Shown: positions 1 through 9,430, numbered from the stretch's first letter. The stretch is 64,000 bases of DNA from Proteus appendicitidis (GCF_030271835.1 NZ_CP127389.1:1152001-1216000); one strand, 5' to 3'. The notes: generated by a model from the sequence alone, not told the origin. Made by a program: numbers and translations.

Positions 1-531
1 AACAACTGATGGTGCCACAATCGGAGAAAATGCTGACACACTGCGGTAGCGTGCCGAATTTCGCAGTGCAATTGTTAATGCGCCATGCCCTCCCATCGAA
101 TGCCCACTAATGGCACGTTGATGAGTCACAGGAAAATGCGTTTCTATCAGTGTAGGAAGCTCATCAACAATGTAGTCATACATATTGTAATGAGTATTCC
201 ACGGCGATTGTGTCGCATTAAGATAAAAACCTGCGCCTTGCCCTAAATCGTAAGCACTATCATCAGCGACATTTTCACCACGAGGACTGGTATCAGGTAC
301 GACTAAAATAATGCCATGTTGTGCCGCAAATTGTTGAGCGCCTGATTTAGTAATAAAATTTTGTTCGTTACAGGTTAAGCCTGATAACCAATATAAAACA
401 GGGTATTTTTGCTCTTCTTCCATAGGAGGAAGATAGATAGCAAATTTCATCTCACAATTTAACGTCTTTGATGTATGTTGATAGACTTCTTGCCAACCAC
501 CAAAGCAGGCATGACGTTCAATCCTTTCCAT
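1..531 (-). CDS. fghA: S-formylglutathione hydrolase, 3' end cut by window edge
   Basis: The frame opens with ATG at 531 and stays open to base 1, so about 177 N-terminal residues are present and the C-terminus lies outside the window. The enzyme hydrolyses S-formylglutathione to formate and glutathione, the last step of glutathione-dependent formaldehyde removal in the cytosol. The alpha/beta-hydrolase fold is recognisable: an oxyanion-type stretch [14 protein letters not shown] near residue 55 and the nucleophile elbow GHSMGG near residue 150. The catalytic Asp and His would lie beyond the edge. The gene follows frmA on the same strand with a 53-base gap, so it is probably the last gene of an frmR-frmA-fghA operon. 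FrmB and YeiG are E. coli paralogues of this family; which one is closer was not resolved. Confidence 0.93.
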   Translation of the reverse strand, partial: MERIERHACFGGWQEVYQHTSKTLNCEMKFAIYLPPMEEEQKYPVLYWLSGLTCNEQNFITKSGAQQFAAQHGIILVVPDTSPRGENVADDSAYDLGQGAGFYLNATQSPWNTHYNMYDYIVDELPTLIETHFPVTHQRAISGHSMGGHGALTIALRNSARYRSVSAFSPIVAPSVV

Positions 532-584
532 TTTGACTCCTTTAAAAACAAAGACAAACCTATGAGACATAGGTTTGAGGATGA

Positions 585-1712
<1,128 letters not shown>

Positions 1713-1715
1713 TTA

Positions 1716-1991
1716 TTAACGCAGGTAAGTGCGGATAAGTGAAATGGCATCATCAACGGAGTTTTTTTGATCTTCAGGAGACGCGACGGCATCCATAAGA
1801 CCTTCACGTAAATGACTTTCGAGTACACCAGCCATCAGGCCATTGATAGCACCTCTGATGGCGGCAATTTGTTGTAATACCTGACCGCATTCATTTTCAT
1901 TTTCAAGTGCAGTTTCTAATGCGAGAAGCTGCCCTTTAATTTTTCTCACGCGAGTTAACGCGGCTTTTTTTTCTGCTGGTGAGTGTGGCAT
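1716..1991 (-). CDS. frmR: Formaldehyde-responsive repressor FrmR (CsoR/RcnR family)
   Basis: A 91-residue all-helical repressor of the FrmR/RcnR/CsoR family. The N-terminus MPHSPAEKKAALTRVRKIKGQ and the core QQIAAIRGAINGLMAGVLESHLRE match FrmR closely. The formaldehyde-sensing residues known for FrmR, Pro2 and a Cys near position 36 (NECGQVLQQ), are both present. It is the first gene of the operon with frmA and fghA. A perfect inverted repeat about 20 bases upstream of its ATG is the expected operator, giving autoregulation. FrmR in E. coli is derepressed when formaldehyde cross-links Pro2 to Cys35. The closest alternative is the nickel/cobalt sensor RcnR, but the frmA neighbourhood favours FrmR. 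Confidence 0.94.
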   Translation of the reverse strand: MPHSPAEKKAALTRVRKIKGQLLALETALENENECGQVLQQIAAIRGAINGLMAGVLESHLREGLMDAVASPEDQKNSVDDAISLIRTYLR

Positions 1992-2006
1992 ATATAATCC
2001 TTAAAT

Positions 2007-2028
2007 ATACTATAGGGGAGTATAGTAT
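2007..2028. promoter_or_regulatory. FrmR operator candidate
   Basis: A perfect inverted repeat ATACTATA-N6-TATAGTAT with a G-rich centre (GGGGAG) lies immediately upstream of frmR. CsoR/FrmR-type operators characteristically have A/T-rich arms around a G-tract, and this site matches that shape. Its position just before the start codon suggests it overlaps the promoter or the early transcript of frmRA-fghA. Confidence 0.8.
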
Positions 2029-2193
2029 TTAGAGGGATATATGTACAGCGAGATCAATAAAATGTGGCGTGATGAGAATAAATAAAAAATGATGATGTGG
2101 AGAACATTGATTTTTGAGAGCAGAAAAATAAGAAAAGAAGAGGAGAAAAATGACGTTTAGAAAATAGATAGGAAAAAGTGAAGAGACAAAAAC

Positions 2194-2219
2194 AAAAAAG
2201 ACCCGCTATTGCGAGTCTT
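2194..2219 (-). terminator. Intrinsic terminator of the tRNA operon
   Basis: Read on the minus strand, the stem AAGACTCGC / GCGGGTCTT with loop AATA is followed by TTTTTTG. It sits about 37 bases beyond the last tRNA-Leu gene. It resembles the hairpin at 2353-2376, which lies inside the array, and suggests that one arose by duplication of the other. Confidence 0.75.
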
Positions 2220-2255
2220 ATCTGTTGATTTCGTGATAAACACGTTAGTAATCAA

Positions 2256-2340
2256 TGGTGCGGGAGGCGAGACTTGAACTCGCACACCTTGCGGCGCCAG
2301 AACCTAAATCTGGTGCGTCTACCAATTTCGCCACTCCCGC
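2256..2340 (-). tRNA. tRNA-Leu (anticodon UAG), last gene of the array
   Basis: An 85-base gene with encoded CCA. The anticodon stem CCAGA/TCTGG encloses the loop TTTAGGT, giving anticodon TAG. The long variable arm is as expected for tRNA-Leu. It appears identical to the copy at 2798-2882 and is separated from the preceding tRNA-Gln by a terminator-like hairpin. In E. coli the corresponding operon ends with two Gln(CUG) genes, so a Leu gene in this position is a difference. Confidence 0.97.
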
Positions 2341-2352
2341 AAAAACTTGGAG

Positions 2353-2376
2353 AAAAAAAGACTCGCTCTGCGAGTC
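2353..2376 (-). terminator. Terminator-like hairpin inside the tRNA array
   Basis: On the minus strand the perfect stem GACTCGC-AGA-GCGAGTC is followed directly by seven T residues (plus-strand A run 2353-2359). It lies between tRNA-Gln (2391-2465) and the last tRNA-Leu. It has all the parts of an intrinsic terminator, so it may make the final tRNA-Leu a read-through product. Confidence 0.7.
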
Positions 2377-2390
2377 TCTCTTTCAAAATA

Positions 2391-2465
2391 TGGCTGGGAT
2401 ACCAGGATTCGAACCTGGGAATGCCAGGATCAAAACCTGGTGCCTTACCGCTTGGCGATATCCCA
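2391..2465 (-). tRNA. tRNA-Gln (anticodon UUG)
   Basis: A 75-base gene with encoded CCA. The anticodon stem CCAGG/CCTGG encloses TTTTGAT, giving anticodon TTG. It appears identical to the copies at 2580-2654 and 2696-2770. In E. coli the gene following metU in the homologous operon is Gln(CUG), so this position carries a different anticodon here. Confidence 0.97.
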
Positions 2466-2470
2466 AAAAA

Positions 2471-2547
2471 TGGTGGCTATGACGGGATTCGAACCTGTGA
2501 CCCCAACATTATGAGTGTTGTGCTCTAACCAGCTGAGCTACATAGCC
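2471..2547 (-). tRNA. metU: tRNA-Met (elongator, CAU)
   Basis: A 77-base gene with encoded CCA. The acceptor stem begins GGCTATG and the anticodon loop carries CAT within CACTCATAATG. The sequence matches elongator tRNA-Met rather than initiator, since the acceptor stem is fully paired at position 1-72. It occupies the metU position of the E. coli metT-leuW-glnUW-metU-glnVX operon. Confidence 0.96.
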
Positions 2548-2579
2548 ATATTGAATCTAGTTATCTTTCATTTGAAAGA

Positions 2580-2654
2580 TGGCTGGGATACCAGGATTCG
2601 AACCTGGGAATGCCAGGATCAAAACCTGGTGCCTTACCGCTTGGCGATATCCCA
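2580..2654 (-). tRNA. glnW: tRNA-Gln (anticodon UUG)
   Basis: A 75-base gene with encoded CCA and anticodon TTG, apparently identical to the other two Gln copies in the array. By position it corresponds to glnW of E. coli. Confidence 0.96.
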
Positions 2655-2695
2655 TCCGCTAATTCAATTGTCAACACACTTATTTATCAGAAAAA

Positions 2696-2770
2696 TGGCT
2701 GGGATACCAGGATTCGAACCTGGGAATGCCAGGATCAAAACCTGGTGCCTTACCGCTTGGCGATATCCCA
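2696..2770 (-). tRNA. glnU: tRNA-Gln (anticodon UUG)
   Basis: A 75-base gene with encoded CCA and anticodon TTG. It is the first of two adjacent Gln genes and corresponds by position to glnU of E. coli. Confidence 0.96.
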
Positions 2771-2797
2771 ACTGATAAATTCTTGACGAGGTTAAAA

Positions 2798-2882
2798 TGG
2801 TGCGGGAGGCGAGACTTGAACTCGCACACCTTGCGGCGCCAGAACCTAAATCTGGTGCGTCTACCAATTTCGCCACTCCCGC
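2798..2882 (-). tRNA. leuW: tRNA-Leu (anticodon UAG)
   Basis: An 85-base gene with encoded CCA, anticodon TAG and a long variable arm. It is second in the operon, in the leuW position. The sequence appears the same as the terminal Leu gene at 2256-2340. Confidence 0.97.
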
Positions 2883-2890
2883 AAAAAAGA

Positions 2891-2967
2891 TGGTGGCTAT
2901 GACGGGATTCGAACCTGTGACCCCAACATTATGAGTGTTGTGCTCTAACCAGCTGAGCTACATAGCC
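2891..2967 (-). tRNA. metT: tRNA-Met (elongator, CAU), first gene of the array
   Basis: A 77-base gene with encoded CCA and anticodon CAT, apparently identical to the copy at 2471-2547. It is promoter-proximal, as metT is in E. coli. Confidence 0.96.
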
Positions 2968-3000
2968 ATCTTTTTTTGCATAACCTTCGTCGGCGTTGCG

Positions 3001-3035
3001 GGGCGCATTATGCGTATTACAGACAAATCCGTCAA
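3001..3035 (-). promoter_or_regulatory. Promoter of the tRNA operon
   Basis: On the minus strand a -35 box TTGACG (3030-3035) and a -10 box CATAAT (3007-3012) are separated by exactly 17 bases. A G+C-rich discriminator (GCGCCC, 3001-3006) follows directly, as is typical of growth-rate and stringently controlled stable RNA promoters. The first tRNA begins about 35 bases downstream. Confidence 0.8.
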
Positions 3036-3377
3036 CTGCTTTTTGCATTAATTTTCGAGAAACGTGTCCGTTTGCTCGATGGTTAATCATTTTGTCGAAA
3101 AAAGATCCAAAAAACAACCTTGTTGATGAAAAATATCTCAAAAAATAAGACGCAATAGTGTGTGAATAAAAAGAAAAAACAAAGCAGTAACAGAAATGAG
3201 ATTAAGTGAAAGAAGGAAAAGATGAAGAACAATGAGCATAAAAAAAGAAATGCGGTGAAAAAATTACACTACATTTCTTTTTCTTTAGATGTTACTGATT
3301 GAATTTTAGACTTATTTCATCATAAAAGTTAGAAAAGTATACATTTAAACCAGAAAGTATAATTTATCGACAGTAAA
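3036..3377. other. Gene-free spacer between tRNA promoter and nagC
   Basis: AT-rich sequence after the end of nagC. No credible reading frame or RNA gene was seen, and no strong terminator for nagC was recognised. In E. coli this interval holds umpH (nagD) and asnB; neither is present here. Confidence 0.6.
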
Positions 3378-4616
3378 TTACTTTTCTAATAGCTGTTGAA
3401 GCAATTCTCCATTAAGCATTGCACGTTTAGTTAAGGCAAAAGCCCCTATGGCAGAACGATGATCAAGCTCTGATGTGACAACCGGAAGCTCTTCTCTGAA
3501 TTCTTTTAATACTTGCGTATTAATACAACTTTGAATTGAGGGAAGTAAAACTTCAGCCGCTTCAGTCAATTCACCCGCTAAAACCACTTTTTGTGGGTTA
3601 AACAGGTTAATAGCGATCGCAATAGCTTTACCTAAGTGTAAACCCACTTGTTTAATGGTTTCGACTGCTAGCGGGTCATTTTTAACTGCTGCTCGACAAA
3701 TATCTTGGATTTGGCACTGTGTTGGCGATAAATACTGGCTTGGGTAGCCTTGCTCTAATTGATAGCGCACTTTGGCTTCGATAGCTGTATTGGATGCAAT
3801 CGTTTCTAAACAACCAAAATTACCACAATGGCAACGTTCACCTAGAGGATCGATTTGAATATGACCAATCTCCCCTAGGTTACCGCGCTGGTTGAGCAGA
3901 ATTTTATTATTAATAATAACACCAGCACCTGCACCACGATGTATCCGAACAAGTAATGAGTCTTCACAATCTCGAGTGGCACCAAAATAGTTTTCAGCGA
4001 GTGCAAGGCTTCGAATATCATGCCCAGCATAACAAGGCAGACTAAAGCGTTTTTCTAAGCTATTTACCAAAGCCCAATTATCTACTTTCATATGAGGCAT
4101 ATAACGAACAATGCCTTTATTTGGATCAACAAGACCGGGTAAGATCACGGAAATTGAAATAAGCTCACGAATGCGACGTTGATTTTGTTTAATAAAATCA
4201 TCAATTGCATTGATAAGCAGAGCTTCAACTTCATTTTGAGTGCTCTGCTCTAAAGGGTAGTGTTGCTCAATGATGACTTTACCGCTCAGATCGTAAAGAG
4301 CAACAGTGGCATCATTACGCCCTAATCGCACACTGACTGTATTAAAATTGCGGTGTTCAACAATAATAGAAATTGCGCGACGACCACCTGTTGATGCTTG
4401 TTGATCAACCTCTTTGATTAAGCCTCGTTCAAGCAACTGACGAGTAATTTTAGTCACACTGGCTGGTGCTAGTTGGCTTTGTTCGGCTATTTGGATACGG
4501 GAAATTGGCCCGTGTTGATCAATCAGTCGATACACAATCGCACTGTTAAGTTGTTTAACAAGATCGATATTGCCAATTTGCGTTTCAGTGTTGTTATGAC
4601 TCATCAGCATATACAT
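3378..4616 (-). CDS. nagC: N-acetylglucosamine repressor NagC (ROK family)
   Basis: A transcriptional repressor of GlcNAc genes, inactivated by GlcNAc-6-phosphate. The N-terminal winged helix-turn-helix lies near residues 25-75 (RIQIAEQSQLAPASVTKITR). The ROK kinase-like domain follows, with the zinc motif CHCGNFGCLE near 260 and a C-terminus ending MLNGELLQQLLEK, very like E. coli NagC. The 412-residue length fits. The start is uncertain: ATG at 4616 is used here, but ATG at 4604 (MSHNNTETQIGN) aligns better with the E. coli N-terminus. It is third in nagBAC, 7 bases after nagA, and presumably acts on the boxes at 6761 and 7066 and upstream of chiP. Confidence 0.96.
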   Translation of the reverse strand: MYMLMSHNNTETQIGNIDLVKQLNSAIVYRLIDQHGPISRIQIAEQSQLAPASVTKITRQLLERGLIKEVDQQASTGGRRAISIIVEHRNFNTVSVRLGRNDATVALYDLSGKVIIEQHYPLEQSTQNEVEALLINAIDDFIKQNQRRIRELISISVILPGLVDPNKGIVRYMPHMKVDNWALVNSLEKRFSLPCYAGHDIRSLALAENYFGATRDCEDSLLVRIHRGAGAGVIINNKILLNQRGNLGEIGHIQIDPLGERCHCGNFGCLETIASNTAIEAKVRYQLEQGYPSQYLSPTQCQIQDICRAAVKNDPLAVETIKQVGLHLGKAIAIAINLFNPQKVVLAGELTEAAEVLLPSIQSCINTQVLKEFREELPVVTSELDHRSAIGAFALTKRAMLNGELLQQLLEK

Positions 4617-4623
4617 CCATTAG

Positions 4624-5784
4624 TTATTCAGTTATTTCGATACCATTGACAAACGTTGTGCAAAGGTTGAAGTCCTTGTCAAAAGAAGCAAGGTTAGCAA
4701 TTTTTCCAGCTTCAATTGTTCCCAATTCTTTTTCCATTCCAATTGCACGAGCAGGATAAAGTGTTGCCATCCGCAATGTTTCATCTAATGGAATACCTAC
4801 ATGGATCACGCTATTTTTAATTGCACCAATCATGGTCAGTGATGATCCACTTAATGTGCCATCGGCATCGACACAAAGGCCATTACGATAATATATGGTT
4901 TTACCTGCAAAAACGAAGCTATCCATCTCATTTTTACTAGGATCAAGCCCCGCTGGCGCAGTTGCGTCTGTGACTAAAAGTAGTTTTTCACCTTTCAGGC
5001 GCTTGCTGTTACGAATATTTGCCCATGAAACATGTAAACCATCAGCAATGATACCAGCATAAACCTCAGGTGTATCATAAATGGCACCGACAAGCCCCGG
5101 ACCTCTGCCTGTAATATAAGGCATTGCGTTGTAAAGGTGAGTCGATAATGAGATACCATTACGGAACCCTTTACGCGCTTCTTCATAAGTCGAATTGGAA
5201 TGACCCGCAGAAACAATGATACCTGCTTTGATTAATTGACGAACATACTTTTCATCAACCATTTCTGGCGCAAGGGTGATTTTGGCGATGACATCGGCAT
5301 TATCGCACAAATAGCTAATCATCTGAGCACTTGGTTGACGAATGAATTGTGGATCATGAGTCCCTTTTTTAATCACATTGATATAAGGACCTTCTAAATG
5401 TAATCCCAACACTTTATTTTCATGTTTCTGCATATAAGCACGAGTTGCTTCAATGCCTATTTTCATCAATTCATCAGAACAGGTAATTAACGTTGGTAAA
5501 TAACTGGTGCAACCTAAACGTTCATTCGCTTTTTGCATTATTTCTAACGTTTCAACGGTGACATTTTCTGGCGTATCATTAAATTGCACACCACCACAGC
5601 CATTAACCTGTAAATCGATAAAACCGGGAGAGACAATTGCACCTTTCATATCACGAGTTGTGATATCTTTTGGCAGTTGATCCTGTGGGCAAACCTGCTC
5701 AATACGGGAGCCGTTAATAATAATGGCGTGGTTTTCTAAACGGTCGTAACCTGTATAAATAACAGCATTTGTTAAGGCAAACAT
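4624..5784 (-). CDS. nagA: N-acetylglucosamine-6-phosphate deacetylase
   Basis: Removes acetate from GlcNAc-6-phosphate to give glucosamine-6-phosphate in the cytosol. The 386 residues match the amidohydrolase family. Metal-binding and catalytic signatures are visible: LHLEGPYIN (metal Glu, near 130), [12 protein letters not shown] (metal His, near 193), THLYNAM (metal His, near 215) and [10 protein letters not shown] (catalytic Asp, near 273). A clear ribosome binding site AGGAGACAAAGGT precedes the ATG at 5784. It lies between nagB and nagC, downstream of an intercistronic hairpin. Confidence 0.97.
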   Translation of the reverse strand: MFALTNAVIYTGYDRLENHAIIINGSRIEQVCPQDQLPKDITTRDMKGAIVSPGFIDLQVNGCGGVQFNDTPENVTVETLEIMQKANERLGCTSYLPTLITCSDELMKIGIEATRAYMQKHENKVLGLHLEGPYINVIKKGTHDPQFIRQPSAQMISYLCDNADVIAKITLAPEMVDEKYVRQLIKAGIIVSAGHSNSTYEEARKGFRNGISLSTHLYNAMPYITGRGPGLVGAIYDTPEVYAGIIADGLHVSWANIRNSKRLKGEKLLLVTDATAPAGLDPSKNEMDSFVFAGKTIYYRNGLCVDADGTLSGSSLTMIGAIKNSVIHVGIPLDETLRMATLYPARAIGMEKELGTIEAGKIANLASFDKDFNLCTTFVNGIEITE

Positions 5785-5825
5785 ACCTTTGTCTCCTGAT
5801 AAGGGAAGTCAATCTAAAAATCCGA

Positions 5826-5851
5826 TATCAGCCAGCAAATTCTGGCTGATA
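5826..5851. repeat. Intercistronic hairpin in nagB-nagA
   Basis: A perfect 10-bp inverted repeat TATCAGCCAG / CTGGCTGATA with loop CAAATT sits in the 124-base gap between nagB and nagA. No U-tract follows on the minus strand, so it is more likely an mRNA-stabilising or processing hairpin than a terminator. It could favour nagB over nagA message levels. Confidence 0.6.
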
Positions 5852-5908
5852 AGTAAGAGAGCTTAGCCTTTTCCACTACTTAATCAGTAGGTACTTATTT
5901 TACTAAAC

Positions 5909-6715
5909 TTAGTCTTGGTATTTCTGACACTCTTGCGCTTCAATCTGTTGGAAATAACGCAATGTTTTTACTCGTAATTCCATTGTTGCAGGATCATCAC
6001 ACACTAAAATTGCTTTAGGGTGAAGCTGAACACAGGAAATTGTCCATAAATGGTTAACAGCGCCTTCTGTTGCCGCATGTACTGCTTGCGCTTTATTAAA
6101 ACCAGTTGCCAAAATCATTAATTCTTCAGCATCTAATAATGTGCCTACACCCACTGTTAGTGCATATTTAGGAACATGATTAACATTATTGTCGAAGAAA
6201 CGTGAATTTGCTAAGCGTGTATCTTCAGTTAGCGTTTTCATACGAGTGCGTGAAGAGAGTGATGACGCAGGTTCATTAAATGCAATGTGACCGTCGTTAC
6301 CTACACCGCCCATAAACAAATTGATTTTGCCATAAGACTTAATTTTAGCCTCATAACGTTCGCATTCTGCTTGTGGATCTTCTGCATTGCCGTTTAATAA
6401 ATTGATATTTTCATCTTTAATATCAATATGATTAAAGAAGTTTTCATACATAAAAGTACGATAACTTTGTGAATGATCTGATGGAATGCCAACATATTCA
6501 TCCATATTGAACGTTACAACATGTTGGAAGCTAACTTTTCCTGCACGATGTAATTCAATTAATTCTTTATATGTCGCCAATGGCGTGCCACCAGTCGGTA
6601 AACCAAGTACGAAAGGGCGCTCTGCAGTTGGATTAAATGCGTTGATCTTCTCAACGATGTAATTTGCAGACCACTTACCAACTTGTTTTGCCGTGGATAG
6701 GGGGATTAACCTCAT
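5909..6715 (-). CDS. nagB: Glucosamine-6-phosphate deaminase
   Basis: Converts glucosamine-6-phosphate to fructose-6-phosphate and ammonia, linking amino sugars to glycolysis. The start chosen is ATG at 6715 ([15 protein letters not shown]), which matches NagB N-termini and has a GAGGTT ribosome binding site. The frame extends further upstream, to 6757, but that part does not look like NagB. This gives 268 residues. Catalytic motifs are present: FNMDEYVG (Asp near 72) and [13 protein letters not shown] (Asp, His and Glu near 141-148). It is the first gene of nagBAC and is divergent from nagE. Confidence 0.96.
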   Translation of the reverse strand: MRLIPLSTAKQVGKWSANYIVEKINAFNPTAERPFVLGLPTGGTPLATYKELIELHRAGKVSFQHVVTFNMDEYVGIPSDHSQSYRTFMYENFFNHIDIKDENINLLNGNAEDPQAECERYEAKIKSYGKINLFMGGVGNDGHIAFNEPASSLSSRTRMKTLTEDTRLANSRFFDNNVNHVPKYALTVGVGTLLDAEELMILATGFNKAQAVHAATEGAVNHLWTISCVQLHPKAILVCDDPATMELRVKTLRYFQQIEAQECQKYQD

Positions 6716-6760
6716 AGTAACCTCATAGAAAAAAGACAAAATCTGATAACTCAGCAATGT

Positions 6761-6785
6761 GTTATTTTATCGTGTGATTATCAGT
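6761..6785. promoter_or_regulatory. NagC box candidate before nagB
   Basis: A site with the half TTATTTTATC followed by GTGTGATTATCA lies about 45 bases upstream of the nagB start. The TTATTTT half matches the known NagC/Mlc operator pattern; the other half is weaker. In E. coli NagC binds paired operators at nagB and nagE and loops the DNA between them; the stronger partner here is at 7066-7092. Confidence 0.45.
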
Positions 6786-6793
6786 AGCTCATC

Positions 6794-6922
6794 TATACTC
6801 GTCATACCTCAAGTTGCAGGGGGGTTGGCTACGCTCAGCTACCTGAATCACATACATGAGTATACTCATCGGGATATCTTTATTTGCCGCCTACCTGCAA
6901 CTCGAATGATTTAGAGTGTATA
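6794..6922. repeat. ERIC/YPAL-like palindromic repeat in nagB-nagE spacer
   Basis: A roughly 127-base imperfect palindrome. The left arm reads ACCTCAAGTTGCAGG with TTGGCTACGCTCAGCT following; the right arm reads GCCGCCTACCTGCAACTCGAATGATTTAGAG. The centre forms a smaller inverted repeat (CATGAGTATACTCATC). The arms and size match the non-coding ERIC/YPAL family of enterobacterial intergenic repeats, with a degenerate core. It lies between the two candidate NagC boxes. Confidence 0.75.
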
Positions 6923-7039
6923 ACACGAATTTCTTTTCATTTTTAGCTGGTGATCGAAATGTCCTGCCAAAAGATATTTTTAATCATAAAATAAGCTTTC
7001 TGACTTAGCCAGCATTTCAGCTAAAAAATATACTATATT

Positions 7040-7055
7040 GGTGACTTATCTCACA
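7040..7055. promoter_or_regulatory. CRP site candidate in nagB-nagE spacer
   Basis: GGTGA-N6-TCACA matches the CRP consensus TGTGA-N6-TCACA in nine of ten positions. It lies 11 bases from the strong NagC box, consistent with catabolite activation of the divergent nag promoters as known in E. coli. Confidence 0.75.
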
Positions 7056-7065
7056 AATTATGACT

Positions 7066-7092
7066 AATTAATTTGCGATACGAAATAAATTT
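7066..7092. promoter_or_regulatory. NagC box before nagE
   Basis: The core ATTTGCGATACGAAAT is a near-palindrome flanked by A/T-rich arms (TAATTA and AAATT). It closely resembles the nagE operator of E. coli, which carries CGTATCGCAAATTAA in the opposite sense. It is about 105 bases upstream of the nagE start and next to the candidate CRP site. Confidence 0.8.
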
Positions 7093-7196
7093 TTTAGACT
7101 AAAAATGGAATTAAATAATTAGCTCATCAATTTTCTTATAAAATATGAATGAGTATGAATAAGATCCCAATATAGGGGCTATCCAAGGGGGAGTTT

Positions 7197-9239
7197 GTGA
7201 ATATTTTAAGTTATCTGCAGAAGATAGGACGGGCGCTGATGGTGCCTGTTGCTACATTACCTGCAGCAGCAATTCTGATGGGGATTGGCTACTGGATTGA
7301 CCCAGTAGCCTGGGGTGGCGATAACGCGCTTGCTGCCTTACTTATCAAATCTGGTGCTGCTATCATCGACAATATGTCAGTCTTGTTTGCCATTGGTGTT
7401 GCTTATGGTATGTCGAAAGACAAAGACGGCGCTGCTGCTTTAACCGGGTTTGTGAGCTTTTTAGTTGTTACAACACTGTGTTCACCGGCTGCGGTTTCAA
7501 TGATTAAAGGTATCCCGTTAGCAGAGGTGCCTGTCGCATTTGGTAAAATAGAAAACCAGTTTGTGGGGATCTTAGTTGGTGTGCTTTCAGCTGAACTTTA
7601 TAACCGCTTTAGCCAAGTAGAACTGCCTCTCGCACTTTCTTTCTTTAGTGGCCGACGTTTAGTTCCTATTTTAGCGTCATTCCTCATGATTATCGTTGCC
7701 TTTATCTTGATGTATATCTGGCCTGTTATTTATGGCGGATTAGTCAGTTTCGGTGAAAGCATTAAAGATATGGGGGCGCTAGGTGCAGGTATTTATGCAT
7801 TCTTTAACCGCTTATTAATTCCTGTTGGTCTACATCATGCGTTGAACTCTGTATTCTGGTTTGACGTTGCAGGTATTAATGATATTCCTAATTTCCTTGC
7901 TGGTCAGAAATCTATCGATGCTGGTTTAGCGACAGTGGGTATAACTGGTCGTTACCAAGCAGGTTTCTTCCCTGTTATGATGTTCGGTTTACCAGGTGCT
8001 GCGCTGGCGATTTATCACTGTGCGCGTAAAGAAAATAAAGCCAAAGTTGCGGGTATTATGATGGCGGGTGCTTTTGCAGCATTCTTCACAGGTATCACGG
8101 AACCGCTTGAATTCTCCTTTATGTTTGTTGCACCTGTACTTTACGTTATTCACGCATTCTTAATGGCAATCTCTGTGTATATTGCTGCAAGCATGGAGTG
8201 GATTTCAGGGTTCGGCTTTAGTGCGGGCTTAGTGGATATGTTCTTATCCTCACGTAACCCACTGGCTGTTCACTGGTATATGCTGATTGTTCAAGGTATT
8301 GTGTTCTTCTTCATTTACTACGGTATTTTCCGTTTCACTATCACTAAATTCAACCTGAAAACACCGGGTCGTGAAGATGAAGTGTCTGGTGATGAAACCG
8401 CAGACGGTTATGATGAAGATATCAAAACAGAGCCAACAAATAGTAAAGAAGGTATTCAACAAGAAGCACGTCAATATATCGCCGCTATCGGTGGCTCTGA
8501 TAATTTAACCGGTATTGATGCGTGTATCACTCGTTTACGTCTTAATGTAAAAGACTCTGGCGTTGTTAATGATGCATACGCAAAACGTTTAGGTGCATCA
8601 GGTGTTATTCGTTTAAATAAACAAAGTGTTCAGGTGATTGTTGGTACTCGTGCAGAGCTTGTCGCTAACGCAATGCGTGATGTATTGACTCAAGGTCCTG
8701 TGCCGGCTTATGAAGGAGCTTCTGCTTCAACCGTTTCTACTGAAAAGGCACCCGTAAAACAAGCTAACGCCAATACAAAAGTGTTACTTGAAATGATTGC
8801 ACCTTTTGATGGTGAAGTGGTGGCATTAAAAGATGTGCCTGATGAAGCATTCTCTAGTGGTGTTGTTGGCGATGGTGTAGCAATCAAACCAACCTCTAAT
8901 ATCGTGATGGCACCTGCGACTGGTACTGTTGTTAAGATTTTTGATACAAACCATGCATTTTGTATTGAGACTGACAACGGTGTGGAAATCATTGTGCATA
9001 TGGGGATTGATACTGTCGCGTTAGGTGGCAAAGGCTTCAAGCGTTTAGTTGAAGAAGGTGCTGACGTTAAAGTTGGTCAACCTATCTTAGAATTAGATCT
9101 TGAATATCTAAACGCGAATGCCAAATCGATGATAAGCCCTGTGATTGTTAGCAATATCGATGATTTTGATAAGATTGCTGAACAAGTTGCCGGTGTTGTA
9201 GTCGGAAATAAAACCGTTATCTACAACGTGCTAAAATAA
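7197..9239 (+). CDS. nagE: PTS N-acetylglucosamine transporter EIICBA
   Basis: Imports and phosphorylates GlcNAc at the inner membrane. The 680 residues contain three PTS domains in order: EIIC (about 1-370, multiple membrane segments), EIIB (about 410-490, with the phosphocysteine in GIDACITRLRLN), and EIIA (about 530-680, with the phosphohistidine in EIIVHMGIDTVALGGKGF). The start is GTG at 7197 behind a strong AAGGGGGAG ribosome binding site. It is a single gene, divergent from nagBAC, and ends at an intrinsic terminator. Confidence 0.97.
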   Translation: MNILSYLQKIGRALMVPVATLPAAAILMGIGYWIDPVAWGGDNALAALLIKSGAAIIDNMSVLFAIGVAYGMSKDKDGAAALTGFVSFLVVTTLCSPAAVSMIKGIPLAEVPVAFGKIENQFVGILVGVLSAELYNRFSQVELPLALSFFSGRRLVPILASFLMIIVAFILMYIWPVIYGGLVSFGESIKDMGALGAGIYAFFNRLLIPVGLHHALNSVFWFDVAGINDIPNFLAGQKSIDAGLATVGITGRYQAGFFPVMMFGLPGAALAIYHCARKENKAKVAGIMMAGAFAAFFTGITEPLEFSFMFVAPVLYVIHAFLMAISVYIAASMEWISGFGFSAGLVDMFLSSRNPLAVHWYMLIVQGIVFFFIYYGIFRFTITKFNLKTPGREDEVSGDETADGYDEDIKTEPTNSKEGIQQEARQYIAAIGGSDNLTGIDACITRLRLNVKDSGVVNDAYAKRLGASGVIRLNKQSVQVIVGTRAELVANAMRDVLTQGPVPAYEGASASTVSTEKAPVKQANANTKVLLEMIAPFDGEVVALKDVPDEAFSSGVVGDGVAIKPTSNIVMAPATGTVVKIFDTNHAFCIETDNGVEIIVHMGIDTVALGGKGFKRLVEEGADVKVGQPILELDLEYLNANAKSMISPVIVSNIDDFDKIAEQVAGVVVGNKTVIYNVLK

Positions 9240-9290
9240 ATTCTATATAGATATTTAATCCTCTATAAAGAGATGGTTAAATAAGACGAT

Positions 9291-9324
9291 AAAACGGGGA
9301 GTCTTTCGAACTTCCCGTTTTTTT
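9291..9324 (+). terminator. Terminator of nagE
   Basis: A stem of AAACGGGGAGT with ACTTCCCGTTT (one mismatch) is followed by a T run, about 50 bases after the nagE stop. Confidence 0.85.
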
Positions 9325-9430
9325 ATCTCTATTTTGATAAATATCTCAGGGGTGTATTTAGCTAAGGTATTTATGAAACCTGCTTATTGGATTATAGTGG
9401 GTTAATTATGCGTTTTGCTTTGAGGAAAAA

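Noticed and set aside
2255..2876. Several open frames of 70-86 codons across the tRNA array, such as one reading MAGIPGFEPGNARIK
   Set aside because: They are antisense or overlapping translations of tRNA genes, a well-known source of false proteins.
2929..3141. Minus-strand frame of 70 codons
   Set aside because: It runs through the tRNA promoter and tRNA-Met; no ribosome binding site and no family resemblance.
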